Assembly (NCBI GenBank): GCA_005791535.1
Contig: SXWH01000118.1
Location: 1 to 64,000 of the forward strand
Reading direction: 5' to 3'
Source of the DNA: Verrucomicrobiaceae bacterium
GTDB taxonomy: Bacteria > Verrucomicrobiota > Verrucomicrobiia > Chthoniobacterales > Chthoniobacteraceae
DNA length: 64,000 bases
The notes under the pieces are model-generated. The model was not told the origin of the DNA. It ran no database searches and was given only the letters and a program-made list of their open reading frames with translations. Within the stretch, counting starts at the first letter, position 1; the number at the start of each line of letters is the position of its first letter. Both the position numbers and the translations under genes were made by a program. Below are positions 34,178 through 43,174 of this stretch, one piece after another.

Positions 34178-35809
34178 ATGAAGATTCTCTCGCTCCTTCT
34201 CAGCATCATTTTTGTATCCGCCCTTCACGGGCATGCTGCCGATTCAAAGCCCAATGTGCTTTTGATCTGCGTCGATGACTTGAAGCCGCTGCTCGGCTGC
34301 TACGGAGACAAGGTGGTGAAGAGCCCGAACATCGACCGGCTCGCGGCGCGGGGAATTTTGTTCGAGCGCGCGTTTTGCAACCAGGCTGTGTGCGCGCCGT
34401 CGCGCAATGCTTTGATGACGGGGCTGCGGCCGGGGACGATCGGCATTTATGATTTGCCGACGAATTTCCGGAAGGCCGTGCCGGATGCGGTGACGGTGGC
34501 GCAGCATTTCATGAAGAACGGCTATCGCACCGAGGCGATGGGGAAGATCATGCACGTGGGCCACGGCAATGATGAGGATGCGGCGTCGTGGAGCATTCCG
34601 CACTGGAAGCCGAAGGTGGGGCAGTATCTCCGCCCGGAAAACGCCGGCAAAGGCGGCGACGCGAAAGGCACGGCGACGGAAAGCGCGGATGTCGCGGACA
34701 GCGCTTATGGCGATGGAATGATCGCCGACGAGGCGATTGCCCGGTTGCGTGCGGCGGCGGCCGATTCGAAGCAGCCGTTTTTCATCGGCGTCGGTTTCAT
34801 CAGGCCGCACCTGCCGTTTGTCGCGCCGAAGAAATACTGGGATTTGTACGATCCGTCCGCGTTTGCGCTGCCCGCGCTGAAAGAGCCGCCGAAGGGCGCG
34901 CCGGCGTTCGCGCCGACCAATGGCGGCGAGCTGCGGAACTATTCCGATGTCCCGAAAATGGGCGCGCTTTCGGACGCGCAGACGCGGCATTTGATCCACG
35001 GCTATCATGCAGCGCTGAGTTACATGGATGCGCAGCTCGGCCGCGTGCTCGACGCGCTGGATGCGACGGGGCTGGCGAAGAATACGATCATCGTTTTGTG
35101 GGGGGACCACGGCTGGCACCTCGGCGACCACGGCATGTGGTGCAAGCACACGAATTACGAGCAGGCCGCGCGCATCCCGCTGGTCATCAGCGCGCCGGGT
35201 GTCACGCGTGCGGCGTCGAGGACCGCTGCGCTCGCGGAGACCGTGGACCTTTATCCCACGCTGTGCGAGCTCGCGGGATTGCCGGTGCCGTCGGGGCTCG
35301 ATGGCCGCAGTCTCGTGCCGGTCTTGAAGGATCCCGCGGCCGACACGAAGGAGGCGGTGTTCCATTTTTATCCGCGCAATGCGCTCATGGGTCGCGCGGT
35401 CCGGACTGCGGACCACCGCCTCGTGGAGTGGAAGAAGCCCGGCGCGCCGTCCTCCGAGGCCGTGCTGGAGCTGTATGATTACAAGGCCGACCCGGCCGAG
35501 ACGCAGAACCTCGCGGCCACGCAGCCGGAAACCGTGGCCCGGTTGCGCGCAATCCTCGCACGCCAGCCGGAGGCGAAGCCGCAATTTTCGGCCAAGGCTC
35601 CCGCCGCCGGCAAAAAGCCCGCCGCACCCGCGAAGGACCGCGGCGCGATGTTCGACAAACGCGATGCGAACAAGGACGGCAAACTGACGCGCGAGGAATT
35701 CCTCAAAGGCCAGCCGGACCCGGAGGAGGCGCCAAAACGCTTCCCGCTGTTCGACAAGGATGGCGACGGCACGTTGAGCCGCGACGAGTTTATCGCGGGC
35801 GGTCGCTGA
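34178..35809 (+). CDS. Secreted iduronate-2-sulfatase-like sulfatase with C-terminal EF-hands
   Basis: Start ATG 34178 (543 aa) opens a signal peptide. The sulfatase domain has C72-A-P-S-R76, the canonical formylglycine motif. CVDDLKPLLGCYGD and the GKIMHVGH, GFIRPHLPF and GDHGWHLGDHGMWCKHTNYE segments place it close to the iduronate-2-sulfatase subgroup (S1_7-like). After residue about 485 a Pro/Ala linker leads to two EF-hand loops (DANKDGKLTREE and DKDGDGTLSRDE) at the very C-terminus. Calcium could anchor or stabilise the enzyme. The EF pair resembles the cassette in the YHYH cluster 9-15 kb away. It converges on the universal stress protein gene. Confidence 0.92.
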   Translation: MKILSLLLSIIFVSALHGHAADSKPNVLLICVDDLKPLLGCYGDKVVKSPNIDRLAARGILFERAFCNQAVCAPSRNALMTGLRPGTIGIYDLPTNFRKAVPDAVTVAQHFMKNGYRTEAMGKIMHVGHGNDEDAASWSIPHWKPKVGQYLRPENAGKGGDAKGTATESADVADSAYGDGMIADEAIARLRAAAADSKQPFFIGVGFIRPHLPFVAPKKYWDLYDPSAFALPALKEPPKGAPAFAPTNGGELRNYSDVPKMGALSDAQTRHLIHGYHAALSYMDAQLGRVLDALDATGLAKNTIIVLWGDHGWHLGDHGMWCKHTNYEQAARIPLVISAPGVTRAASRTAALAETVDLYPTLCELAGLPVPSGLDGRSLVPVLKDPAADTKEAVFHFYPRNALMGRAVRTADHRLVEWKKPGAPSSEAVLELYDYKADPAETQNLAATQPETVARLRAILARQPEAKPQFSAKAPAAGKKPAAPAKDRGAMFDKRDANKDGKLTREEFLKGQPDPEEAPKRFPLFDKDGDGTLSRDEFIAGGR

Positions 35810-35824
35810 GTCGCCGCGGTCGCT

Positions 35825-36256
35825 TTACCGCACGACCATCACCGCGCACGGCGCATGGCGCACGACGCGTTCGGCGACGCTTCCGATGAGTGCGCGTTTG
35901 AGGCCGGAGCGTCCGTGTGTGCCGAGGACGATGAGTGAGGCGTTGCACTTCGCAGCGTACTTCACGATGGCGTCGTGCGGATTGCCGGTCATGAAATGCG
36001 AGCGCGGCGCGGACTTGGGGAACTCTTCCTTGATGAATGCGACGAGTTTCTGCCGCGCTGCTTCATGTGCCTCTTTTTGAAGGCGGTTCAAATCGATGTG
36101 CCAGTGTGCCGACACAGGCTCGCTGACGTGGAGCACGACAAGCCGCGCGAGGTCGTCGCCCGCGAGAAGATGGGCCTGATGCAGTGCGGCCCGTGAAGGC
36201 TCGGAGAAGTCCACGGGAACGAGAATGGTTTCGTAGGCGGATGGATTGGGTTTCAT
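35825..36256 (-). CDS. Universal stress protein (UspA family)
   Basis: A 143-aa single-domain protein. The N-terminus (ETILVPVDFSEPS) and the ATP-binding motif G-T-H-G-R-S-G-L-K-R-A-L-I-G-S-V-A near 113-130 are complete, matching the G-2x-G-9x-G(S/T) pattern of nucleotide-binding members. The protein is cytoplasmic. The specific stress role is not inferable. It stands alone between a convergent sulfatase gene and an AraC regulator on the same strand. Confidence 0.93.
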   Translation of the reverse strand: MKPNPSAYETILVPVDFSEPSRAALHQAHLLAGDDLARLVVLHVSEPVSAHWHIDLNRLQKEAHEAARQKLVAFIKEEFPKSAPRSHFMTGNPHDAIVKYAAKCNASLIVLGTHGRSGLKRALIGSVAERVVRHAPCAVMVVR

Positions 36257-36351
36257 GTTGCCGTGGACATTAGCAGGACATTTCGGAATGGCTCACCTGC
36301 ATATTGTCGAAAGATGGACGGAACTTGCGCCGTGCCGCAGGCCGCGCAGGG

Positions 36352-37188
36352 TTAGCGCCGCGCCCGGTATTCCGTCGGGTTCACGCCGATCCAGCGTTTG
36401 AAGGCCCGCGAGAAGACGAGCGCGCTCTCGTAGCCGACGAGCGGCGCGAGGACTTCGAGCTTGTCGTCCGTTGTTTCCAAAAGCCGCTGTGCGTGTTGCA
36501 TTCGCAGATACGTCACGTGGTGCATTGGCGAACGGCCGAGTTCCTTCATGCACAGCCGGCGGAGATGCTCCGCGCTGAGGTGCGCGTGCTTTGCGAGCAA
36601 AGTGAGCGACCATGGTGCCGCCGGGTCTCGGGCGACTTCCTCCCACAAGCTCCAGAGCCGTTCGCCGCGCTGCCACGGGCTCGCGAGGCGGGACGCGAAG
36701 GCGTGCACAAGGCTCACCCAGTGATGGATGACCTTCGGGTCGCGCGCGTTTTCCCATTCGTCCCGCAGGCCGGCGATGGCGCGGACCAGTTCGCCGCCAC
36801 CGGAAGTGCGAACGGGAGATGCAGCGCCGATGAGCGGCTTCAGCCACGCGGGTTCTTCGTAGCGGACCCATGCGAACGTAAACCGTTTGCCGGCGAGCGA
36901 GTGGAACGCATTCAACACACGTGGCGGCGCCATGCACACCGTGCCTGCCGTGACGCGCTGCCAGCGGCCATCGAGCAGGATGCGACCTTCGCCTTCGATA
37001 CATGCGAGGATGAAGCTGCCCGTCGGCTGGAGGCGCACGCGATCATACCGCGGCCCGGCGTCGTCCCACCCGAGCCGGCCGATGCGGTGGGACGAAAGCT
37101 CCGGGCACTCGTGCGCGTGGAGCTTCCACAGCCGCGTGCGCGGACCGTCGATGGTGGATTCCTTCAGAGTGGAGTTGCTCGCTAGCAC
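36352..37188 (-). CDS. AraC-family transcriptional regulator
   Basis: A 278-aa protein with an N-terminal cupin-like sensor domain (about 20-150, including GEGRILLDGRWQRV) and a C-terminal AraC DNA-binding domain with two helix-turn-helix units (about 180-278). The landmarks are LAKHAHLSAEHLRRLCMKELGRSP and VGYESALVFSRAFKRWIGVNPTEYR. Ligands of this type are usually sugars. It is divergent from the giant CotH gene (145 bp between starts). Two TGTGGATTC copies 21 bp apart lie in that gap and are candidate binding half-sites. Confidence 0.9.
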   Translation of the reverse strand: MLASNSTLKESTIDGPRTRLWKLHAHECPELSSHRIGRLGWDDAGPRYDRVRLQPTGSFILACIEGEGRILLDGRWQRVTAGTVCMAPPRVLNAFHSLAGKRFTFAWVRYEEPAWLKPLIGAASPVRTSGGGELVRAIAGLRDEWENARDPKVIHHWVSLVHAFASRLASPWQRGERLWSLWEEVARDPAAPWSLTLLAKHAHLSAEHLRRLCMKELGRSPMHHVTYLRMQHAQRLLETTDDKLEVLAPLVGYESALVFSRAFKRWIGVNPTEYRARR

Positions 37189-37246
37189 AGCCCGACCTAG
37201 CAGCGAAGGGGGCGAACGGTCGAGTCCCTTTCATCGAAAGCGGGCG

Positions 37247-37276
37247 TGTGGATTCCGGATATCGGGATGTGGATTC
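37247..37276 (+). promoter_or_regulatory. TGTGGATTC direct repeat, candidate AraC-type site
   Basis: TGTGGATTC occurs at 37247-37255 and 37268-37276, 21 bp apart, in the gap between the divergent AraC-family and CotH genes. AraC-type proteins bind direct repeats on one face of the helix with about this spacing. Chance occurrence of an exact 9-mer twice within 30 bp is small. Confidence 0.45.
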
Positions 37277-37333
37277 GTGGGGATTGCGCGCCTCCGGCTT
37301 GGGCTTATCGTCGCCTGGTCAACCTCACCATTT

Positions 37334-40300
37334 ATGCGTCGCCTCAGACTCTTTCCGTCGTTCGTTGTCCTTTGCGCCCTTGCATTTGCTGTGTTGCTTC
37401 CAGTTCCCGGCCGAGCGGGTCTGGTGGCTTACTGGCCCTTTAACAGCGCGGGCACGCTCGGTACCGACGCGGCCGGAGGAACGGTGCTCACCGCGACCGG
37501 CGCGACGTTTACTGCGAGCGGCAAATCCGGCGGCGGTCTGGCGCTCAGCGGCGGCGGGCAGTTTCTCTCGGGGACGGTGAACAATCTGCCGATCGGGAAC
37601 AGCGCGTACACCCAGGCCGCGTGGATTAAGCCGAACGTGCTCGGTCCGCAGGGAATCGTGGGTTGGGGAAACTACGGTGCGACCCGGCAGGTGAACGCGT
37701 TCCGGCTCTTCGACACCGGCAACGGCTTCCGCCATTACTGGTGGGGCGCGGACCTTGATGCCACGGGGCTTGCGACGACGCTCAACAACGGGAGCTGGCA
37801 CCACGTCGCGACGACCTACGACGGCACGACGCGACGGATTTACCTGAATGGCGTGCAGGTGGCGCAGGACACGCCGGGAGCAAACAGCGCAACTGCTGCA
37901 AACTTCCGCATCGGCAGCACGAACAACGGGGAGTTCTTTAACGGCACGATCGACGACGTCGCGATTTACAACAACGCGCTCAGCGCTGCCGAGGTGCAGT
38001 CGCTTGCGTCCGGCGGCTCGCCGCTGGCGGGGCCGATCATCAATTCATTTGCCGCCGCACCGGCGACGGCGTTCGAGGGCGGAGCGGTGGCTCTGAACTG
38101 GAACGTGAACACGGCCAGCGTCACGGGGACCTATAGCTACGAAATCCGGTACGGCGCGACTGTGGTGAACAGCGGCACGGCGGCGACGGGCACTTTCAAC
38201 ACAGTCGTCCCGGACCTGGCGGGCACGGCGCAGACTGTCACGTGGACGTTCCGCGCGATCGAGACGGGCGGCAACAACGTGACCACCACAGCGAATGCGA
38301 GCGTTTCGGCAGACCCGGGCATCCCGTCCGCGACCAGCCAGGCCGGGCTGACAACTCCCGACGGCGTGCCGCTGAACATCACGCTCACCGGCAGCGATCC
38401 GAATGGCGGAACGCTCAGCTATGTCATCGTCACTCCGCCGGCCAAGGGAACGCTCAGCGCGGGCTCCGGCGCATCGCGAACCTTCACGCCCGCGGGCGGG
38501 ATTTACGGCGCGGATCAATTCACGTTCAAAGTGAATGACGGCAAATACGATTCGCCCACCGCGACCGTGCGGTTCACGATTCTCACACCGCCGCTTCCGC
38601 CGACATCCGTCATCGTCAACGACCTCACCATCCGCCCCGAAAATGTCGCGGGCGACTTTCTCTCAACGATCTCGAGCCCCGATCCAAACACCGGCGAGGC
38701 GCACACATTCACGCTCGTGAGCGGCGCGGGCAGCGAGGAAAACGCGAACTTCACCATCGTCGGCCACCAGCTCCGCGCGGCGGTGTCGTTTGCCGGGCTG
38801 ACGGGTATCCCGCAGCGCATTCGCATCCGCTCGACGGATGCCTCGGGGCTCACGGTGGAGGGTGCCTTCGTGCTCACCGTCGTGCCGAAGTCGCGCGGAA
38901 TCGTCATCAACGAGCTGCACTACAACAGCGCCTTCAACAACATCCGCAACTCGTTCGTTGAGCTGTACAACGATGGCGCAACCACGGTGAATCTCACGGG
39001 CTGGCGGCTTTCCGGCGAAGTGAACTACGCGTTTCCTGCGGGAACAACGATTGCCGCGGGTGCCTATCTCGTCGTTGCCGAGGATCCCGCGACCATCCTC
39101 AGCACGTGGGGAAGAACGGCGCTTGGTCCCTGGGACAACGCGACCGTCGTTTTTCCCGACGGCTCGAAGGAGGCCAATAATCTCTCGAACGACGGAGGCA
39201 CGGTGCGTCTTCGCAATGCGGCGGATTCCGTGGTCTCCGCGGTGGATTATGAAAACCACTCTCCATGGCCGTGGGCGGGGAACGGCGAAGGATCGTCCAT
39301 CGAACTCATCAACCCCGCGCTCGACAATTCGCACGGCAGCAACTGGGCCGCGGCGAAAGGCAATGGCACGGCGCCGGATGTGACCTACGTGGCTGCGGCG
39401 ACGAGCGGGTGGAAGTATTTCAAAGGCACGACTGCTCCGTCTGCAACGTGGAAGGACCGCACCGGCGCAGACATCACGGGATGGCTCGACGGCACGACCA
39501 CCGTGGGCAACGCAACATCGCCTTACTTTGGCTTCGGGTACGCCGATGCCGATGATGCCGTGATCCTCAGCGACATGCAGCAGGCCGGGGCGCAGGTCGG
39601 GTATCAGGCGGTCTATTTCCGAAAGGAGTTCACGATACCAGCCGGACAGATTCCGCCGGCGCTGGCGCTCCGTGTGTACGTGGACGACGGCTGCATCGTT
39701 TACATCAACGGTGTGGAAATCCCGACGCGCTTCTTCTGCAGCGCGGGCACTCCGACCCACGCCGTGGGCGCGAGCACGATTGGCGGCGTCACGTTTACCA
39801 ACCACGAGGCTGCGCCGAACAACTGGTCGAGTTATACGATCACCAATCTCGCTCCGTACAATCTGGTCGAGGGCACCAACGTCATTGCAATTCTCGCGGC
39901 GAATGACGTGAAGACGTCGTCGGATTTCTCGTTCAATCTTGAGTTAAAGCGTTCCGCCGGTGCGGGCGAGATTGCATCGCCGGGCGCGCAGAATCTCCAG
40001 TTTGCAGCGACGGCGGCACCTGCCATTCGCGGCGTGAATCATTCGCCCCAGTCGCCGACGAGTGCCGACCCGATTGTGGTCACGGCCCGCATCACCGACC
40101 CGCAGGGCGTTGCGTCCGCCTCGCTCGCATACCAGATCGTCACGCCCGGGAACTTCATCCCGGCGACATTGCCGAAGGCTGTTTCAAGCGGGAACTTTGT
40201 CAATGTGGCTGCGCCCCTAGACCCGAATCCCGCATTTGAACTGCCGGCGAACTGGACGACCGTCGCGATGAACGATGACGGCGTGGGCGACGATTTGCTC

Positions 40301-43105
40301 GGCGGCGACGGAATCTGGACGGCCTCCATCCCGCCGCAGGCGAACCGCACGCTCGTGCGTTACCGCATCACGACGGCGGACAATTCCGGCGCATCGGCCC
40401 GCGTGCCGTATATCGGCGATCCATCGCTCAACTTCGCGTGCTTTGTTTACAACGGCGTGCCGGCCTACGAGGGTACGAGTTCGACGGATTTGCAGAAGCT
40501 GCCGGTGTATCACTTCCTCACGCGGAAGGCGGACTACGATCAATGCGTCGCATACGACGCGAACTCGTCGCAGCGCCTCGTGGCGGGCACGAGCTGGAAC
40601 TTTGAAAACTGGGAGGCGTGCTTTGTCTGCAACGGCGTTGTTTACGATCACATCCCGTATCGATTGAAGGGAGCGAACGGGCGCTACACGGCCTCAGGCA
40701 CAGGCGGCGCTGGAAACGCGAAGCGCGCGTTCAAGTTTTACTTCCACAAGGGCTACGAGTTCGACGCCGTGGATAATCTCGGGAATGATTACCCGGAGAA
40801 GTGGTCCACGATGATCACCGAAAACCTGTGGGAGAACCGTGCGAGTTACACGTTTTCGCTGAACGAAATGGTGAACATGCACCTGTTCAATCAACTCGGC
40901 GTGCCTGCTCCGCGCGGCCACTGGTCGCACTTCCGGACCATTATGCAGACGGCCGAGCAGCCCGACCGCTGGAACGGGGATTTTTGGGGCCTGATGTGGG
41001 TTCATGAGGACTACGACCGCCGGTTTTTGAAGGCGCATGATTTGAAAAAGGGCAACCTGTACAAGCTCACGCGCGACGGCACAGCCGGGGTGCTGCAGTT
41101 CCGCTATCAGTCCACTTTCGGTCCGACCGATGGCTCGGATCACGATGACCTGTACAACAATTTGAAGGGTTCGAGTACGCCCGCCTACATCACCGGTCGG
41201 GTGAATCTCGACCTCTGGAGCCGCTACCACGCGTTCTGCGAGGCGATTCGGCACTACGACTACTGGCCGAGCGGCGACAACAACGGTGGCTGGTATTTCT
41301 ATCCGAACTACAATGCCGCCAATGGCAACAAGGGCGTGCTTTGGTACCTGCCGAACGACGTGGATGCGACTTGGGGGCCGACTTGGAACAACGGTCACGA
41401 CATCGTTCACAACGCGCTGTTCAATGACAGCATCAGCGCCGGAGGTGACACATTCACGAACCCGACGCTATGGCCGACGTACTTTAACCAAGTCCGCGAA
41501 GTCCGCCGGTTGCTGTGGCAGCCGGATCAAATCAATCCGTTGATCGACGAGTTCGCGGCAATCATCCGGCCGATCGTCAACGCCGAGTTCCTGCGGTGGC
41601 ATCCGTCGAACGGCGCGCCCGCCGCATCGGGGAACTTTGGCGGACTCAACGGGCCGAACAACTCCGCGCTCAACGCCGTTGGGCAGACTGCGCTCGACCT
41701 CTACGTCGCGAGCATGAAGGACTTCGCATTCGATGCCGACAACAACGGCAGCGTGTGGCCCGGTGGAAACATCGCTGCGGGCGGGACTGCGGCTGTCCTC
41801 GACAACCTCGGCAGCAGTCTTGGCGAGAACAGTTCGGTGTATCCGGCGACTCCCACCATCACCTACTCCGGCGCGGTTGGGAACCCTGTGAACGACCTCC
41901 GCTTTACAACGTCCGCATTCAGCGACCCGCAGGGCGCCGGCACGTTCGCGGGCATCCAGTGGCGCATGGCCGAGGTGAACACATCCGCAACCTGGACCGC
42001 GGGTGTGAAGCGGCTGCTCGAAATAAACGCCCGCCACGACAGCGGCACGCTCACGGCATTTGCGAGCGAGTATCGCTTTCCCGCCGCATCGTGCGAGCCG
42101 GGGAAACGCTACCGCGCCCGCGTGCGGATGCAGGACAATACGGGGCGCTGGAGCTTGTGGAGCAATCCTGTCGAGTTCACTGCAGGAGCCGTCGATACCA
42201 CGGCGCTCGCGAACAACCTTGTGATCAGCGAACTCATGTATCATGCGGCGAATCCGACTCCCGCCGAGCAATCCGTCGCGTCGGGTCTTGGTCAGGTGTG
42301 GGACGACGACTCTTTTGATTACATCGAACTCCGCAATATCGGCGTCAGTCCGCTTGATATCGGCGAAGTGCGGTTCAGTCAGGGTGTGAACTTCACGTTC
42401 CCCGTGGGCACCACGCTCGCGCCCGGCGCGACGACTCTCATCGTGCACAACACCGCCGCGTTCAGCACACGTTACGGTTCCGGAAAGCCGGTTGCCGGCG
42501 CGTGGATGGCGGGCAACAAGCTCAGCAACGGCGGCGACCAGATCAACATCAAGTATGGCGATGCGCTGACTCCGTTTTACACGATGACGTACGACGATGT
42601 CGCGCCGTGGCCCGTATCGCCGGATGGCACCGGGCCGTCGCTCGTTCTGCTGGCACCGGAGACTCGTCCGAATCCCAGCGTGGGAACAAACTGGCGCGCA
42701 AGCTTCGCTGCGGGCGGAAGCCCGGGCGGCGATGATCGTGCGAACTACGCTGCGTGGGCTGCGGCGAACGGTGCGGGCATTTTGACCGCCGACGACGACG
42801 GCGACGGGCTCACCAATCTGCTTGAATACGCACTGAACGGCATTCCGGGAGCGAGCAGCCAGACTCCGTTGCCGATTAGCGCGAGCCCGGGTGGTGTTCT
42901 TACGCTGACATTCACGCGGCTGTACGATCCGTCGGATATCAGCTACGTCGTGGAGTTCACGGACAACCTTGCCGCCACGCCGTTTGCGGCAACCGGCTCG
43001 CTTGTTTCCAGCATCAACAACGGCAACGGCACGCTTACCCAAACCTGGCAGGCTCCCGCTGCCGGTCCGCAATTCTTCGGGCGGGTGCGGGTGGTGAAGC
43101 CGTAG
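37334..43105 (+). CDS. Giant secreted CotH-kinase / lamin-tail / LamG protein
   Basis: I start at ATG 37334 (1923 aa), where the signal peptide begins; the frame is open further upstream without a leader. Approximate layout: LamG lectin-like domain 27-220; Ig/cadherin-like modules 230-510; first lamin-tail domain 520-655 (IVINELHYNS); beta-sandwich 690-875 (ALRVYVDDGCIVYINGVEIP); CotH kinase-like domain about 1050-1365 (PYRLKGANGRY, WGLMWVHEDYD, LPNDVDATWG); second lamin-tail domain 1628-1795; and a tail with a DDDGDGLTNLLEY calcium-type motif. CotH proteins phosphorylate secreted partners; the LamG and lamin-tail modules suggest carbohydrate binding. The divergent AraC gene is the likely regulator. 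Confidence 0.88.
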   Translation: MRRLRLFPSFVVLCALAFAVLLPVPGRAGLVAYWPFNSAGTLGTDAAGGTVLTATGATFTASGKSGGGLALSGGGQFLSGTVNNLPIGNSAYTQAAWIKPNVLGPQGIVGWGNYGATRQVNAFRLFDTGNGFRHYWWGADLDATGLATTLNNGSWHHVATTYDGTTRRIYLNGVQVAQDTPGANSATAANFRIGSTNNGEFFNGTIDDVAIYNNALSAAEVQSLASGGSPLAGPIINSFAAAPATAFEGGAVALNWNVNTASVTGTYSYEIRYGATVVNSGTAATGTFNTVVPDLAGTAQTVTWTFRAIETGGNNVTTTANASVSADPGIPSATSQAGLTTPDGVPLNITLTGSDPNGGTLSYVIVTPPAKGTLSAGSGASRTFTPAGGIYGADQFTFKVNDGKYDSPTATVRFTILTPPLPPTSVIVNDLTIRPENVAGDFLSTISSPDPNTGEAHTFTLVSGAGSEENANFTIVGHQLRAAVSFAGLTGIPQRIRIRSTDASGLTVEGAFVLTVVPKSRGIVINELHYNSAFNNIRNSFVELYNDGATTVNLTGWRLSGEVNYAFPAGTTIAAGAYLVVAEDPATILSTWGRTALGPWDNATVVFPDGSKEANNLSNDGGTVRLRNAADSVVSAVDYENHSPWPWAGNGEGSSIELINPALDNSHGSNWAAAKGNGTAPDVTYVAAATSGWKYFKGTTAPSATWKDRTGADITGWLDGTTTVGNATSPYFGFGYADADDAVILSDMQQAGAQVGYQAVYFRKEFTIPAGQIPPALALRVYVDDGCIVYINGVEIPTRFFCSAGTPTHAVGASTIGGVTFTNHEAAPNNWSSYTITNLAPYNLVEGTNVIAILAANDVKTSSDFSFNLELKRSAGAGEIASPGAQNLQFAATAAPAIRGVNHSPQSPTSADPIVVTARITDPQGVASASLAYQIVTPGNFIPATLPKAVSSGNFVNVAAPLDPNPAFELPANWTTVAMNDDGVGDDLLGGDGIWTASIPPQANRTLVRYRITTADNSGASARVPYIGDPSLNFACFVYNGVPAYEGTSSTDLQKLPVYHFLTRKADYDQCVAYDANSSQRLVAGTSWNFENWEACFVCNGVVYDHIPYRLKGANGRYTASGTGGAGNAKRAFKFYFHKGYEFDAVDNLGNDYPEKWSTMITENLWENRASYTFSLNEMVNMHLFNQLGVPAPRGHWSHFRTIMQTAEQPDRWNGDFWGLMWVHEDYDRRFLKAHDLKKGNLYKLTRDGTAGVLQFRYQSTFGPTDGSDHDDLYNNLKGSSTPAYITGRVNLDLWSRYHAFCEAIRHYDYWPSGDNNGGWYFYPNYNAANGNKGVLWYLPNDVDATWGPTWNNGHDIVHNALFNDSISAGGDTFTNPTLWPTYFNQVREVRRLLWQPDQINPLIDEFAAIIRPIVNAEFLRWHPSNGAPAASGNFGGLNGPNNSALNAVGQTALDLYVASMKDFAFDADNNGSVWPGGNIAAGGTAAVLDNLGSSLGENSSVYPATPTITYSGAVGNPVNDLRFTTSAFSDPQGAGTFAGIQWRMAEVNTSATWTAGVKRLLEINARHDSGTLTAFASEYRFPAASCEPGKRYRARVRMQDNTGRWSLWSNPVEFTAGAVDTTALANNLVISELMYHAANPTPAEQSVASGLGQVWDDDSFDYIELRNIGVSPLDIGEVRFSQGVNFTFPVGTTLAPGATTLIVHNTAAFSTRYGSGKPVAGAWMAGNKLSNGGDQINIKYGDALTPFYTMTYDDVAPWPVSPDGTGPSLVLLAPETRPNPSVGTNWRASFAAGGSPGGDDRANYAAWAAANGAGILTADDDGDGLTNLLEYALNGIPGASSQTPLPISASPGGVLTLTFTRLYDPSDISYVVEFTDNLAATPFAATGSLVSSINNGNGTLTQTWQAPAAGPQFFGRVRVVKP

Positions 43106-43174
43106 GCGGAGGGCCTCTTTTACGAAAACACAACCCGCTTCCCATCGGGACGGTTGCTGCTACGTTGCGCGGCG

